Shown: positions 42,006-49,128 of the stretch, one piece after another | Layout: each line of letters opens with the position of its first letter | How positions within the stretch are numbered: the first letter of the stretch is position 1 | Assembly: GCA_017524445.1 (NCBI GenBank) | Contig: JAFXVP010000057.1 | Span: forward strand, 1 to 49,271 | Direction of reading: 5' to 3' | DNA from: Clostridia bacterium | Lineage (GTDB): Bacteria; Bacillota; Clostridia; Christensenellales; CAG-138 | Length of the DNA stretch: 49,271 nucleotides | Program-made: the position numbers and the translations under genes | The notes under the pieces: generated by a model | Told to the model about the DNA's origin: nothing | Databases searched by the model: none | The model's input: the letters and a program-made list of their open reading frames with translations, nothing else

Positions 42006-42259
42006 CTTTTTGCCTGTGCATTCCAATCCGTTCTCGGATTCATATAGTAGAACGCATTTTGAATGTTATACTCATAGAACTCTGTTCCAAAGGCAGGGTT
42101 CTGCGGGAGGATATCCAGTCGTTTACGTACAGTTGTTTCTTCGTCCGGATGTTGTTCGATTGTCGTGAACGGTGCAGCATTGGTGATGTCAAACACAATG
42201 ATCTGATCCTTACCTCGTGCTGCCCATTTGCTTTCGGAAAGTGAGCTGTCACAAAGCAT
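41954..42259 (-). pseudogene. Possible inverted gene remnant behind paralogue 1
   Basis: On the minus strand 101 codons are open and the product looks protein-like (charged, with segments such as GKDQIIVFDITNAAPF and EFYEYNIQNAFYYMNP). The first of these resembles the C-terminal strand missing from paralogue 1 (compare KIAVFDLTRATEI in paralogue 5). There is no ribosome site, and the frame ends inside paralogue 1. It may be a displaced or inverted fragment of a paralogue, or chance. The plus strand between 42006 and 42294 has no supported gene. Confidence 0.3.
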
Positions 42260-42294
42260 GGAACTGATTAAAACGAGAGTAGGTGTAAATACCG

Positions 42295-42894
42295 ATGAAT
42301 GAAGACAATGAGAAACTGTTTAACCAATCCCAGCCGCTTGAAGAACTTGGTGAAAAAGAGATCGTCGATCTTGCTGGGTATCAGGTCACAAGAGGCGAGT
42401 TGTTTGCTCATCAGCGGGAGCCCGCCATCACTATCTGGCCGGATCGGATCAAGTTCAACATGGCTTGCCTTCGGGAGTTCCCGGGAATAACACATATCCA
42501 ACTGTTGATTCATCCGGAGCAGCGTCGTCTGATCATTCGTCCGTGTGATAGAAATGCGCCGGACTCCCTGCGCTGGGCGAGCGGAGGCGGAGAAAAGGAT
42601 GTAAAGAACAGAGATATGATTTGTCGCATTTTCGCAGGCAAGGTATTCGACCTCATGCAGTGGGACAAGCAATACCGATATAAAATGCTTGGACGTCCTG
42701 CCGTTTGCGATGGAGAAGTGTTATTCCTTTTCAAACTGTCGGACTTCGAGTTTTTTGTGGCAGGTGAAAAGAAACGCTCTAAAGGTTATTTACGCATGGA
42801 TTGGCGTGATAGCTTTGGCATTCCGGCAGAGCAGCATGAGAACTCATATAAGATTGATCTTGCGGATGGTTACATTATTACGGACAAAATCTAA
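42295..42894 (+). CDS. Island paralogue 2 (subfamily A)
   Basis: A 199-residue protein and the longest of the array. It has LAGYQVTRGELFAHQ, PAITIWPDRIKFNMACL, ITHIQLLIHPEQRRLIIRPC, SLRW, then a helix with CRIFAGKVFDLMQWDKQYRYKMLG and the strand VLFLFKLSDFEFF. A C-terminal extension WRDSFGIPAEQHENSYKI follows, missing in the other paralogues. The family is found in Firmicutes mobile elements as far as I can recall, with no known function. Cytoplasmic by prediction; no catalytic motif recognised. The regular sheet-helix-sheet pattern suggests a compact alpha/beta domain. Confidence 0.75.
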   Translation: MNEDNEKLFNQSQPLEELGEKEIVDLAGYQVTRGELFAHQREPAITIWPDRIKFNMACLREFPGITHIQLLIHPEQRRLIIRPCDRNAPDSLRWASGGGEKDVKNRDMICRIFAGKVFDLMQWDKQYRYKMLGRPAVCDGEVLFLFKLSDFEFFVAGEKKRSKGYLRMDWRDSFGIPAEQHENSYKIDLADGYIITDKI

Positions 42895-42906
42895 GGAGGG
42901 ATTATT

Positions 42907-43356
42907 ATGATGCAGGATGATTTCGTCATGGCAGACGTCAATATGGAGGGGTTTCAGCTTATTCGCGGGCAGTACTTCAGCCGGCAAGCGGATCCTGTTA
43001 TGACTCTTTGGAAATCTGCAGTCGGCTTTAATGCCCCATCGTATACAGCACTGAATAACTGCGAAGCGGTTCAGTTTTTTGTGCATCCCACTGAGCGTAA
43101 AATCATTATCAAGCCTTCTCCTTCAAAGGAACCGGATTCGGTGAATTGGACCAAGGATGCGCTCCAGGCAAAAACCAATCGGCTTGAGTGTACTATGTTC
43201 ACGAGACGACTTTTTCGACAATGGGATCTGGATGAGAATCTGCGGTATAGAACGAACGGAAAGTTGGTACGTTCAAATCGCAGTGTCATGCTTTTGTTCG
43301 ACTTCACGGAGCCTGAAGTATGGGATGGGACAAAGATGGTGAAAGAAAGTGTCTGA
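42907..43356 (+). CDS. Island paralogue 3 (subfamily A)
   Basis: A 149-residue protein with an excellent ribosome site (AAGGAGGGA, 6 bases before the ATG). Motifs line up with paralogues 1 and 2: MEGFQLIRGQYFSRQ, PVMTLWKSAVGFN, VQFFVHPTERKIIIKP, DSVNW, MFTRRLFRQWDLDENLRYRTNG and VMLLFDFTEPEVW. It starts 12 bases after paralogue 2 and overlaps paralogue 4 by 8 bases, so the array is an operon. Function unknown. Confidence 0.78.
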   Translation: MMQDDFVMADVNMEGFQLIRGQYFSRQADPVMTLWKSAVGFNAPSYTALNNCEAVQFFVHPTERKIIIKPSPSKEPDSVNWTKDALQAKTNRLECTMFTRRLFRQWDLDENLRYRTNGKLVRSNRSVMLLFDFTEPEVWDGTKMVKESV

Positions 43357-43735
43357 GCAGTCTTATATTTCATTTTATCTCCGAACCAGCGAAATCCGTG
43401 TGTTTGTCGACGCGATCCGGAAAATCGGGCTGCCACGTTATATCAGGTTCATGATCAATTCTGAAACCATGCAGCTTGTCATGATCCCTGCTGAAAGAAA
43501 AGATTTTCAATCATTTCGCGTTCCAAAGGGCATACTGGATCCCAGTACCAAAAGGCAAAAGATGTCGATCCATAGTCTACAATTCTGCAGAATGCTTTCC
43601 CAACGATTGGGTTGGGATGAGAACTGTTCATACCGCGTTCCGGGAACAGCTTTCTCAGAGCAAAGGATCGCCAGATATGACCTATCTAAGGCCTCCGTCA
43701 TCCAGACAGCAGCTGGATTGTCGACAAAAGGATAA
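43349..43735 (+). CDS. Island paralogue 4 (subfamily B)
   Basis: A 128-residue protein starting with GTG at 43349, inside the end of paralogue 3. Subfamily B lacks the GYQ...RG opening and begins SYISFYLRTSEIRVFVDAIRKIGLP. Then come IRFMINSETMQLVMIPAERKDF, a W-less SLQFCRMLSQRLGWDENCSYRVPG and IARYDLSKASVI. The strand-loop-strand before the P-x-E-R and the YR-x-x-G end match subfamily A, so I regard all five as one superfamily. Function unknown. Confidence 0.7.
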   Translation: MSEQSYISFYLRTSEIRVFVDAIRKIGLPRYIRFMINSETMQLVMIPAERKDFQSFRVPKGILDPSTKRQKMSIHSLQFCRMLSQRLGWDENCSYRVPGTAFSEQRIARYDLSKASVIQTAAGLSTKG

Positions 43736-44169
43736 TGCGTTCATCCAAAATGCAGATGAAAGGAACCCTTCCGGAAAGAAGAATGACGGCTATGCATGAA
43801 ACCTTTAATTCATATATATCCTTCTATCTCAAGCCGAGCCGTATTCATATCTTTATGGATGTACTGCGCGGAATGGGAAGCCCTTCTCGCATCTGCATCA
43901 AAATAGACCACGAACGGGAACGGCTTTTGCTCATGCCGTACTATAAAGTCGATTACAAATCTCATGCCGTCCCCAAGGATGTGTATCGCGGCAACGAATG
44001 TATGGAGCTATGCAGTTTGAAGTTGTGCAAGATCATAGCGAACCGACACAAGCTGGACACAGAGCGTTCTTACCGTATGCCGGGAATTGTTGATGTTGAC
44101 GATAAGATTGCGGTATTCGATCTCACGAGGGCTACTGAGATCCGTCGTGATACTCAATCTGCGAGGTGA
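43735..44169 (+). CDS. Island paralogue 5 (subfamily B)
   Basis: A 144-residue protein, clearly the sister of paralogue 4: SYISFYLKPSRIHIFMDVLRGMGSP, RLLLMPYYKVDYKSHAVPKDV, LCSLKLCKIIANRHKLDTERSYRMPG and KIAVFDLTRATEI. The stop of paralogue 4 and the ATG at 43735 share a base (TAATG), which suggests coupled translation. By comparison with paralogue 4 the start could instead be ATG 43783 or 43792, giving a shorter N-terminus. Function unknown. Confidence 0.68.
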   Translation: MRSSKMQMKGTLPERRMTAMHETFNSYISFYLKPSRIHIFMDVLRGMGSPSRICIKIDHERERLLLMPYYKVDYKSHAVPKDVYRGNECMELCSLKLCKIIANRHKLDTERSYRMPGIVDVDDKIAVFDLTRATEIRRDTQSAR

Positions 44170-44172
44170 ACC

Positions 44173-44919
44173 ATGATCTACGTAATGGCGGATATTCACG
44201 GAAGCCGAAGGCGGTTCAATTCAATCATGCGGCAGATTAATCTGCAGCCGGAGGATAAGTTGTATGTGATCGGTGATGTCATTGATCGGCACCCGGACGG
44301 AATCCCCATTCTCCTGGAACTTATGGCGATGCCCAATGTGGTCATGCTCTTGGGAAACCATGAGTACATGATGCTGGAGACAGTAGATCCGCTTAGGCGT
44401 TATTCACCTGAATTACGGGCTGCAAATAAAAAGTTTTGGTTCAGAAACGGCGGCGAGGTTACGTTCCGGGCATACTGTAAGCTTGATGGGCCGACGAAAA
44501 CGCGCATATTGAAATACTTAGGCGCGCTTCCCTATGCAAAGGTCATCGTTGCGGGGCACAGGCGGTACAAGCTTGTGCATGCCGCGCCGCCGGAGATGTA
44601 TGTGTTCAGTTGGGAGTATCTGATTGAGAAGGAGTATTGCGTTTGGGAGCGTATCCCAATGGAGCAGCCGCTCCCGAAGGGATATACTTTCATCTTTGGC
44701 CATACGCCTACACAGTATCTCATACCACAAGAAAACAAGAACGCAGCCGCGAAGCCCGAACCTATGAGCATTCTGCACGGCGATCACAGAATTTGCATCG
44801 ACTGCGGAAGCGGTTACCCGGACAAGTATGATCCGTGGTACGGCGCGATTGGCAGGCTGGCTTGCCTGCGCTTGGACGATATGAAAGAGTTCTATTCGGA
44901 AGAAACGATAGATGATTAA
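44173..44919 (+). CDS. Metallophosphoesterase, PPP (serine/threonine phosphatase-like)
   Basis: A 248-residue two-metal phosphoesterase. Motifs: MADIHGSRRRFN (Asp, His), VIGDVIDRHPDG (the GDxxDR typical of PPP phosphatases), LLGNHEYMM (GNHE), AGHRRYKLVHAAPP, and FGHTPTQYLI. These are the motifs of bacterial PrpA/lambda-type protein phosphatases and of diadenosine tetraphosphatase ApaH relatives. It begins 4 bases after paralogue 5 and so belongs to the array operon. The substrate may be a phosphoprotein or a nucleotide; this cannot be decided here. Confidence 0.85.
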   Translation: MIYVMADIHGSRRRFNSIMRQINLQPEDKLYVIGDVIDRHPDGIPILLELMAMPNVVMLLGNHEYMMLETVDPLRRYSPELRAANKKFWFRNGGEVTFRAYCKLDGPTKTRILKYLGALPYAKVIVAGHRRYKLVHAAPPEMYVFSWEYLIEKEYCVWERIPMEQPLPKGYTFIFGHTPTQYLIPQENKNAAAKPEPMSILHGDHRICIDCGSGYPDKYDPWYGAIGRLACLRLDDMKEFYSEETIDD

Positions 44920-44930
44920 GGAGGTGCCCA

Positions 44931-46265
44931 TTGAAGAAGAACGGAGAGACGAACGAACTGCGTGTGCGGAATTGGTTACAGGTGATGCGCCACGGTTTTC
45001 ATGAACCTGTAAAACTTGATGAAGCCAGCACACAGCTTGTACGCAAATTGTTTGATACGACTGATGTTCTAAAACCTGTCGGGGACGACGATCTGAAGCT
45101 GTTTTGGATTTCGGTCAATCGCCCCACGTTCGAGCAATACAAAGAGGATTATGAGGAGGATGTCTCCGAAGAGGAAGCTCGGAAGGACTACGAAGCCGAG
45201 TATCCCGAGGAGATCTATTGGCATAAGGTGCGGATGACGCGATATGACCGTCGCCGCAACGGCGAGGATGTTTTCCACGCCGTTTTCATTGATACCGAGT
45301 ATGTTCTCAACATCGGAGATTTGAATGCAAGAGGATACCCTATAGACGCATCGGAACTGATCAAATGGCTGATCGAGAAAGCGGCAGATGTTGTAGAGCG
45401 CGTCAAAGCCGGGACATACAACGCGGAGATCGCCCGCAATCTTCCGATGCACTATAGGTGCGGGAAGATTCTCCGCAAGGATTACTGGGACATCTACCCG
45501 GAAAAGCGGCAGGCGTATCGAGAGTGCTTCACGCAGCAGGATATTGACGATTTTATCGCCTTGGAATCGGAATTGAAAAAATCACGGGAGAGGGGTTGGT
45601 ATCCGCCAAACGCCTGGGATTCCATGACCGCACGGCAGTTTTATGAAGCCTGCGCCGTTGTCTATAAAAGATTACAGTTGCCGGAGCGTGACAAATGGCA
45701 GTTCTGTGACACCGACGAGGAACACGAACGCTACGGCGGCACGACCGCAAAAGAACTGTACTATATGTTCGCCGACGGACGAGATGACGGCTTGTGTAAC
45801 GTCCCCATGGACGATACCGAGGAATTTGATCTATGGCTGAATGATAAAGGCGAATACTATGAATCGAATGGCGGGCACCCATGGGAGATCATCCCGTCCT
45901 TTTCCATCCGGTTCAGTATGCACTTGGGCGTTTCCTGTCATCCGAAGAAAAAGTTTCTATATCTATCGGGCGAAATGTATGAAAGGAGTAAGGAGACTCT
46001 CCCGGCATACCTCGCCCTTCGACGCGCCGGGTATCCGGTTGAATTAATCGACGGAGCACAAATGCTAGCGCGGTTTACCGAAACGGACTATATCGAGATC
46101 GTGCCTTGCTATTTGTATCCGCTTTACGGAAGCCGCAGAAGCGACATTCTGGATTCCACACAACTGGCAAATGGGGACAAGCCGGGGCTTGTAGCGTCTG
46201 CTGCAGTTTGGGACAAGATCACGCCTTTGGAGTTGAAAGATAATGGAAATGAATGGGAAAGTTGA
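44931..46265 (+). CDS. Unknown 444-residue island protein
   Basis: A 444-residue cytoplasmic protein starting with TTG at 44931, chosen for AAGGAGGTG 5 bases upstream. The N-terminal third is acidic (EDYEEDVSEEEARKDYEAEY); the middle has an aromatic-rich YWHKVRMTRYDRRRNGEDVFH and a His-rich patch LPMHYRCGKILRKDYWDIYP. The C-terminal part has many aromatic residues and YGSRRSDILDSTQLANG. No membrane segment, signal peptide, P-loop or nuclease motif was recognised. It overlaps the next gene by 23 bases. I do not recognise the family. Confidence 0.7.
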   Translation: MKKNGETNELRVRNWLQVMRHGFHEPVKLDEASTQLVRKLFDTTDVLKPVGDDDLKLFWISVNRPTFEQYKEDYEEDVSEEEARKDYEAEYPEEIYWHKVRMTRYDRRRNGEDVFHAVFIDTEYVLNIGDLNARGYPIDASELIKWLIEKAADVVERVKAGTYNAEIARNLPMHYRCGKILRKDYWDIYPEKRQAYRECFTQQDIDDFIALESELKKSRERGWYPPNAWDSMTARQFYEACAVVYKRLQLPERDKWQFCDTDEEHERYGGTTAKELYYMFADGRDDGLCNVPMDDTEEFDLWLNDKGEYYESNGGHPWEIIPSFSIRFSMHLGVSCHPKKKFLYLSGEMYERSKETLPAYLALRRAGYPVELIDGAQMLARFTETDYIEIVPCYLYPLYGSRRSDILDSTQLANGDKPGLVASAAVWDKITPLELKDNGNEWES

Positions 46266-46548
46266 GCGCTTATCTCCGGAAGTGCTATTGAAAGAGCACA
46301 TGATTACAAGGGAGCAATTACAAGAGATGCAGCTCGCAGATCCACATTCCGTTTCTATAGACGATTTAGTGGATCTCCGGGATGTCGTAATAGATCGCAC
46401 TCTACCGCTTCCGTTACGTTTTTTGGATTATGTACGTCAAGTTAAGAATCCGTATCTGTACAGAGTCGGTCCGATCATTGTCAAACTCGACAAGGGTGGA
46501 AACATACGCTTCGCGGACGCTTTGGCAAGGGGACTTTTGAATTCGTAA
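46243..46548 (+). CDS. DUF6870-like protein
   Basis: A 101-residue protein. The segment DPHSVSIDDLVDLRDVVIDRTLPLPLRFLDYVRQVKNPYLYRVGPIIVKLD resembles the DUF6870 family, small proteins found on Firmicutes conjugative and integrative elements (typical pattern: DLVDIRDVxID, then QVKNPY and a VGxxVVK strand). Function unknown. It overlaps the 444-residue gene by 23 bases and is probably translated by coupling. It supports the mobile-element nature of the region. Confidence 0.7.
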   Translation: MEMNGKVERLSPEVLLKEHMITREQLQEMQLADPHSVSIDDLVDLRDVVIDRTLPLPLRFLDYVRQVKNPYLYRVGPIIVKLDKGGNIRFADALARGLLNS

Positions 46549-46704
46549 GAAAAAGCGATGGCAGGGAGAACTACGGGCACAGTAATATTGGGGAATATCA
46601 ATTGAAAGGAGCTATGAGCAAACTAGCCATCGCTTTTTGTAATTTGAGCGGCTATCTTTTTGTACTGATTTATGGTATGATTGTTCAGAGTAATAGGAGA
46701 GCAC
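46549..46704 (+). other. Spacer with a 13-bp inverted repeat around a ribosome site
   Basis: AAAAAGCGATGGC near 46551-46563 and its exact reverse complement GCCATCGCTTTTT near 46627-46639 enclose about 60 bases. These include GAAAGGAG followed by an ATG (46614) that opens a 64-codon frame overlapping the next gene. The repeat could be a long-loop terminator or a translation-control structure. Confidence 0.45.
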
Positions 46705-47394
46705 ATGATATACTTTACCGGCGACACGCATGGCGAGGTCGAAAAAATACTACGGTTCAAAAACCGAATGGAATTGACAGCCGAGGATACGGTTGTCATC
46801 CTTGGTGATGCCGGTTGGAACTATGACATGGGCTTGCATGATTCCCTTGCCAAAAAGTATCTCAAACGGTCTGGCATTACGGTATTCTCGATTCATGGTA
46901 ATCACGAGGAAAGACCCTATAATCTGCCGTTCTATCACGAGAAAGAATGGCGTGGCGGCAAAGTCTATGTAGAAGACGCATACCCCAACATTCTGTTTGC
47001 GAAGGACGGGGAGGTCTATGACCTTGACGGGCATAAGGCCATTGCCATCGGCGGCGCTTATTCTGTGGATAAGCCCTTCCGTTTAGCGCGAGGGTATAAT
47101 TGGTTTCCAAGCGAACAGCCGAATGCGGAAATCAAAGCGCGTGTCGAAGCACGGCTCGAATCGTTAGGGTGGAAAATCGACGTCGTTCTTTCTCACACCT
47201 GCCCACAACGGTATGTTCCGGTTGAGGCGTTCATGTCTTGTGTCGATCAAAGCGCTGTTGATCGCAGCACCGAGGAGTGGCTCGATACAATTGCCGAAAG
47301 GCTCGACTATCAACATTGGCTCTGCGGTCATTGGCATATCGACAAAACGATCGATCGTTTCCGCTTCGTTATGGACGATTTCGTTGCACTATGA
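46705..47394 (+). CDS. Metallophosphoesterase, calcineurin-like
   Basis: A 229-residue phosphoesterase with all family motifs: FTGDTHGEVEK (Asp, His), VILGDAGWN, SIHGNHEERP (GNHE), VVLSHTCP (His) and LCGHWHIDK (GHxH). It lacks the GDxxDR of the neighbouring PPP-type enzyme, so the two belong to different branches of the superfamily. AGGAGA lies 4 bases before the ATG. Such enzymes on phages and mobile elements act on nucleotides, DNA ends or cyclic nucleotides; the substrate is open. Confidence 0.87.
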   Translation: MIYFTGDTHGEVEKILRFKNRMELTAEDTVVILGDAGWNYDMGLHDSLAKKYLKRSGITVFSIHGNHEERPYNLPFYHEKEWRGGKVYVEDAYPNILFAKDGEVYDLDGHKAIAIGGAYSVDKPFRLARGYNWFPSEQPNAEIKARVEARLESLGWKIDVVLSHTCPQRYVPVEAFMSCVDQSAVDRSTEEWLDTIAERLDYQHWLCGHWHIDKTIDRFRFVMDDFVAL

Positions 47395-47419
47395 TGCTTT
47401 CAGCGAAAGGAGCTCTGCT

Positions 47420-47596
47420 ATGTACGTTGGTAAAAAGAAAATGGAATACTACAATGGCCTTGAGCAGAAGCTGAAGCATTGCATCACGGCTGACGGCATT
47501 CGATTCATCTGTGAGACTTATCATTGGGACGCAGAAAAGATCGGGCGGCATTTCATTGAGGTTCAGAATGTAACTTTTCCCAGTTGGAAGGGCTAA
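47420..47596 (+). CDS. Small unknown island protein (58 residues)
   Basis: A 58-residue protein (MYVGKKKMEYYNGLEQ...) with AAAGGAG 6 bases before the ATG and a mixed, protein-like composition. The segment GIRFICETYHWDAEKIGRHFIE may be a short helical domain. It lies 25 bases after the metallophosphoesterase gene. No family recognised. Confidence 0.55.
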   Translation: MYVGKKKMEYYNGLEQKLKHCITADGIRFICETYHWDAEKIGRHFIEVQNVTFPSWKG

Positions 47597-47651
47597 AGAT
47601 CCCCGTTTAGTGCATAAGTACTTTGAATGAGGCCGATTTAAGAACTACGTT

Positions 47652-48239
47652 ATGGACAGATACGACAAGCATTACTTCGAACGATACGCACTATTAACGT
47701 TATATAGTGTTTTCCCCGAATGGGAAGCCCATTTTACAAGATGCGAGCGACCGGACTTGCAAAATGAGACAGATAGCATCGGTATCGAAGTTACAAGTTC
47801 AACTCCGTCTTATATTCGGGAGGTCGACTCATATGGTCAGAAGCTTCTTGGTAAGGAAGTATCCGAAAAAGATGAAAAAAGATTTCGGGGAGATCTGTTC
47901 CTTACCGCTGATAGAGTAGCATTTGCTTATTCTCCTATAAAGGGACTAGAAGATTCAGATAAAGGCCCGGAGATCATTTCCTCAATTTCACATAAACGCG
48001 ATATATGGGAAGGATACAAAGAGTTTGATGTGCGAGGTGTGTATGTCTTTACAGGAACAAGCATCATAGATGAGGAAATGCTTAAAAAAGTGGAGAAATC
48101 CGATGCGTTTTCATTCTTCCAGTTGATTTTTGTTAATGCGATGGATAAGTTATATTATTATCACAACGGATGGAAGAAAAAAGAATTCACTGATGAAGAA
48201 ATGGCGAGATTCAAGAAAGCAGCACTTGCAGCGGAGTAG
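47652..48239 (+). CDS. Unknown protein, possibly nuclease-fold
   Basis: A 195-residue protein. Near the N-terminus ERPDLQNETDSIGIEVTSSTP has the D-x(n)-E-x-T spacing seen in some PD-(D/E)XK (restriction-endonuclease-like) proteins, where Asp and Glu bind metal. A catalytic Lys is not evident, because Thr occupies its place. The C-terminal half has FDVRGVYVFTGTSIIDEEML and SFFQLIFVNAMDKLYYYH. The ATG follows TTAAGAACTACGTT without a clear ribosome site. It could be a defence or anti-defence gene; this is only a hint. Confidence 0.55.
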   Translation: MDRYDKHYFERYALLTLYSVFPEWEAHFTRCERPDLQNETDSIGIEVTSSTPSYIREVDSYGQKLLGKEVSEKDEKRFRGDLFLTADRVAFAYSPIKGLEDSDKGPEIISSISHKRDIWEGYKEFDVRGVYVFTGTSIIDEEMLKKVEKSDAFSFFQLIFVNAMDKLYYYHNGWKKKEFTDEEMARFKKAALAAE

Positions 48240-48297
48240 TGAATCCGGCAATCTTGTTCGAATATGGTTGACATTCTGTAATCTATTTTTGCTTTGT

Positions 48298-48325
48298 CCT
48301 CCCTTGCTTTTTAGGGAGGTCTTTT
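48298..48325 (+). terminator. Terminator before the structured RNA
   Basis: CCTCCC (48298-48303) and GGGAGG (48314-48319) with a 10-base loop, followed by TCTTTT. Its loop contains the -35 box of the following promoter. Confidence 0.7.
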
Positions 48326-48332
48326 GTATAAT
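48304..48332 (+). promoter_or_regulatory. Promoter of the structured RNA
   Basis: TTGCTT at 48304-48309 and a perfect TATAAT at 48327-48332 with exact 17-base spacing. The predicted start (48338-48340) coincides with the first base of the outer stem of the RNA at 48339. Confidence 0.7.
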
Positions 48333-48338
48333 ATTCTT

Positions 48339-48507
48339 GCGACGCAACAAATAAAGCGTATAGACGTCCTCCCACTATTAGTAGCGTGCATTTTACCTAT
48401 CGGTAAAAATGCATTGCTTCCTTTTTGCATCCTACTAATGGTGGAAAAAGTTGCGTCGCGGCTTGAAGCATGCGTTTTTCGTGCGCGGCTTCGGCTGCGC
48501 ACTTTTT
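48339..48507 (+). ncRNA. Structured RNA of unknown class with intrinsic terminator
   Basis: Nested stems: outer GCGACGCAAC (48339-48348) with GTTGCGTCGC (48450-48459), 10 bp perfect; middle CCACTATTAGTAG (48372-48384) with CTACTAATGGTGG (48432-48444), 13 bp with one G-U; inner TGCATTTTACC (48387-48397) with GGTAAAAATGCA (48402-48413), one bulge and a TATC loop. A separate terminator hairpin follows, GTGCGC..GC-TTCG-GC..GCGCAC (48481-48502), then TTTTT. The RNA would be about 170 bases. It may act in trans, or as a leader with attenuator for the SLOG-like gene 30 bases downstream. It matches no class I can name. Confidence 0.7.
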
Positions 48508-48537
48508 CATTTTGGCATGAATTGACAGTAGATTATC

Positions 48538-48954
48538 ATGGTTGTAATGTTCTGTGGTCATAAAGAAATATCTGAACCTGATAAGTTGCGGCGTTGGCTG
48601 GAAGAAACGGTCGAAACGCTCATACAACGAGGATCTGATACCTTCTATCTCGGCGGCTATGGCGCGTTTGACCGATTGGCGGCGAATGTGGTATGGAGTA
48701 AGAAGCGACTGTATCCGTCAGTGCAATCGGTATTAGTTCTTCCATATCTGGATCGGGCAGTAGATGCCACTGATTATGACGGCACGATTTATCCGCCACT
48801 GGAAAACGTGCCGAGGCGATTTGCAATCTCAAGACGAAACGAATGGATGGTCGATCACTCTGATGTAGTGGTAGCATATGTGATCCATGAGTGGGGAGGC
48901 GCAGCGACAACTCTCCGCTATGCTAAAAGGAAACACAAGGAGATCATCCTTTGA
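48538..48954 (+). CDS. SLOG-superfamily protein (YpsA/DUF1273-like)
   Basis: A 138-residue Rossmann-like protein. Features of the SLOG superfamily: VMFCGHKEIS at the N-terminus, the GGYGAFDRLAANVVW nucleotide-binding loop and helix, VLVLPYLDRA, and SRRNEWMVDHSDVVVAYVIHEWGGAATTLRYAKRK with the second Gly-rich turn. Related proteins bind or modify nucleotides and are proposed sensors in stress and conflict systems. There is no strong ribosome site before the ATG at 48538. The gene stands behind the structured RNA and its terminator, which may control it. It is the last gene of the island. Confidence 0.8.
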   Translation: MVVMFCGHKEISEPDKLRRWLEETVETLIQRGSDTFYLGGYGAFDRLAANVVWSKKRLYPSVQSVLVLPYLDRAVDATDYDGTIYPPLENVPRRFAISRRNEWMVDHSDVVVAYVIHEWGGAATTLRYAKRKHKEIIL

Positions 48955-48977
48955 AAGAAAGTGGATTCCAATCCGGC

Positions 48978-48996
48978 TGACTACAATCTGACTACA
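48978..48996. repeat. Pair of TGACTACA sites (right arm)
   Basis: TGACTACA at 48978-48985 and 48989-48996, same direction and same 11-bp step as the two left-end pairs. Confidence 0.75.
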
Positions 48997-49128
48997 CACT
49001 GTGTGGTAAAAAGTGTCTCTTTGGGTACTTATTTGCATGTATTGAACATTCCGGACAAATGCCGGAAATGCCCTAAAATAGGCACTTTTTCCCTATTTTA
49101 CTGACTTTTTTGGCTTTCAAATCGAGCC

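Noticed and set aside
46614..46808. 64-codon frame with a good GAAAGGAG site before the second metallophosphoesterase
   Set aside because: It overlaps the phosphoesterase start by about 100 bases and runs into its coding region; composition is not convincing. Kept only as a possible leader peptide.
48339..48507. Retron msr-msd unit (long hairpin inside a closing 10-bp repeat)
   Set aside because: The closing repeats and long hairpin look similar, but no reverse transcriptase gene is present in the island or the window, and a terminator directly follows.
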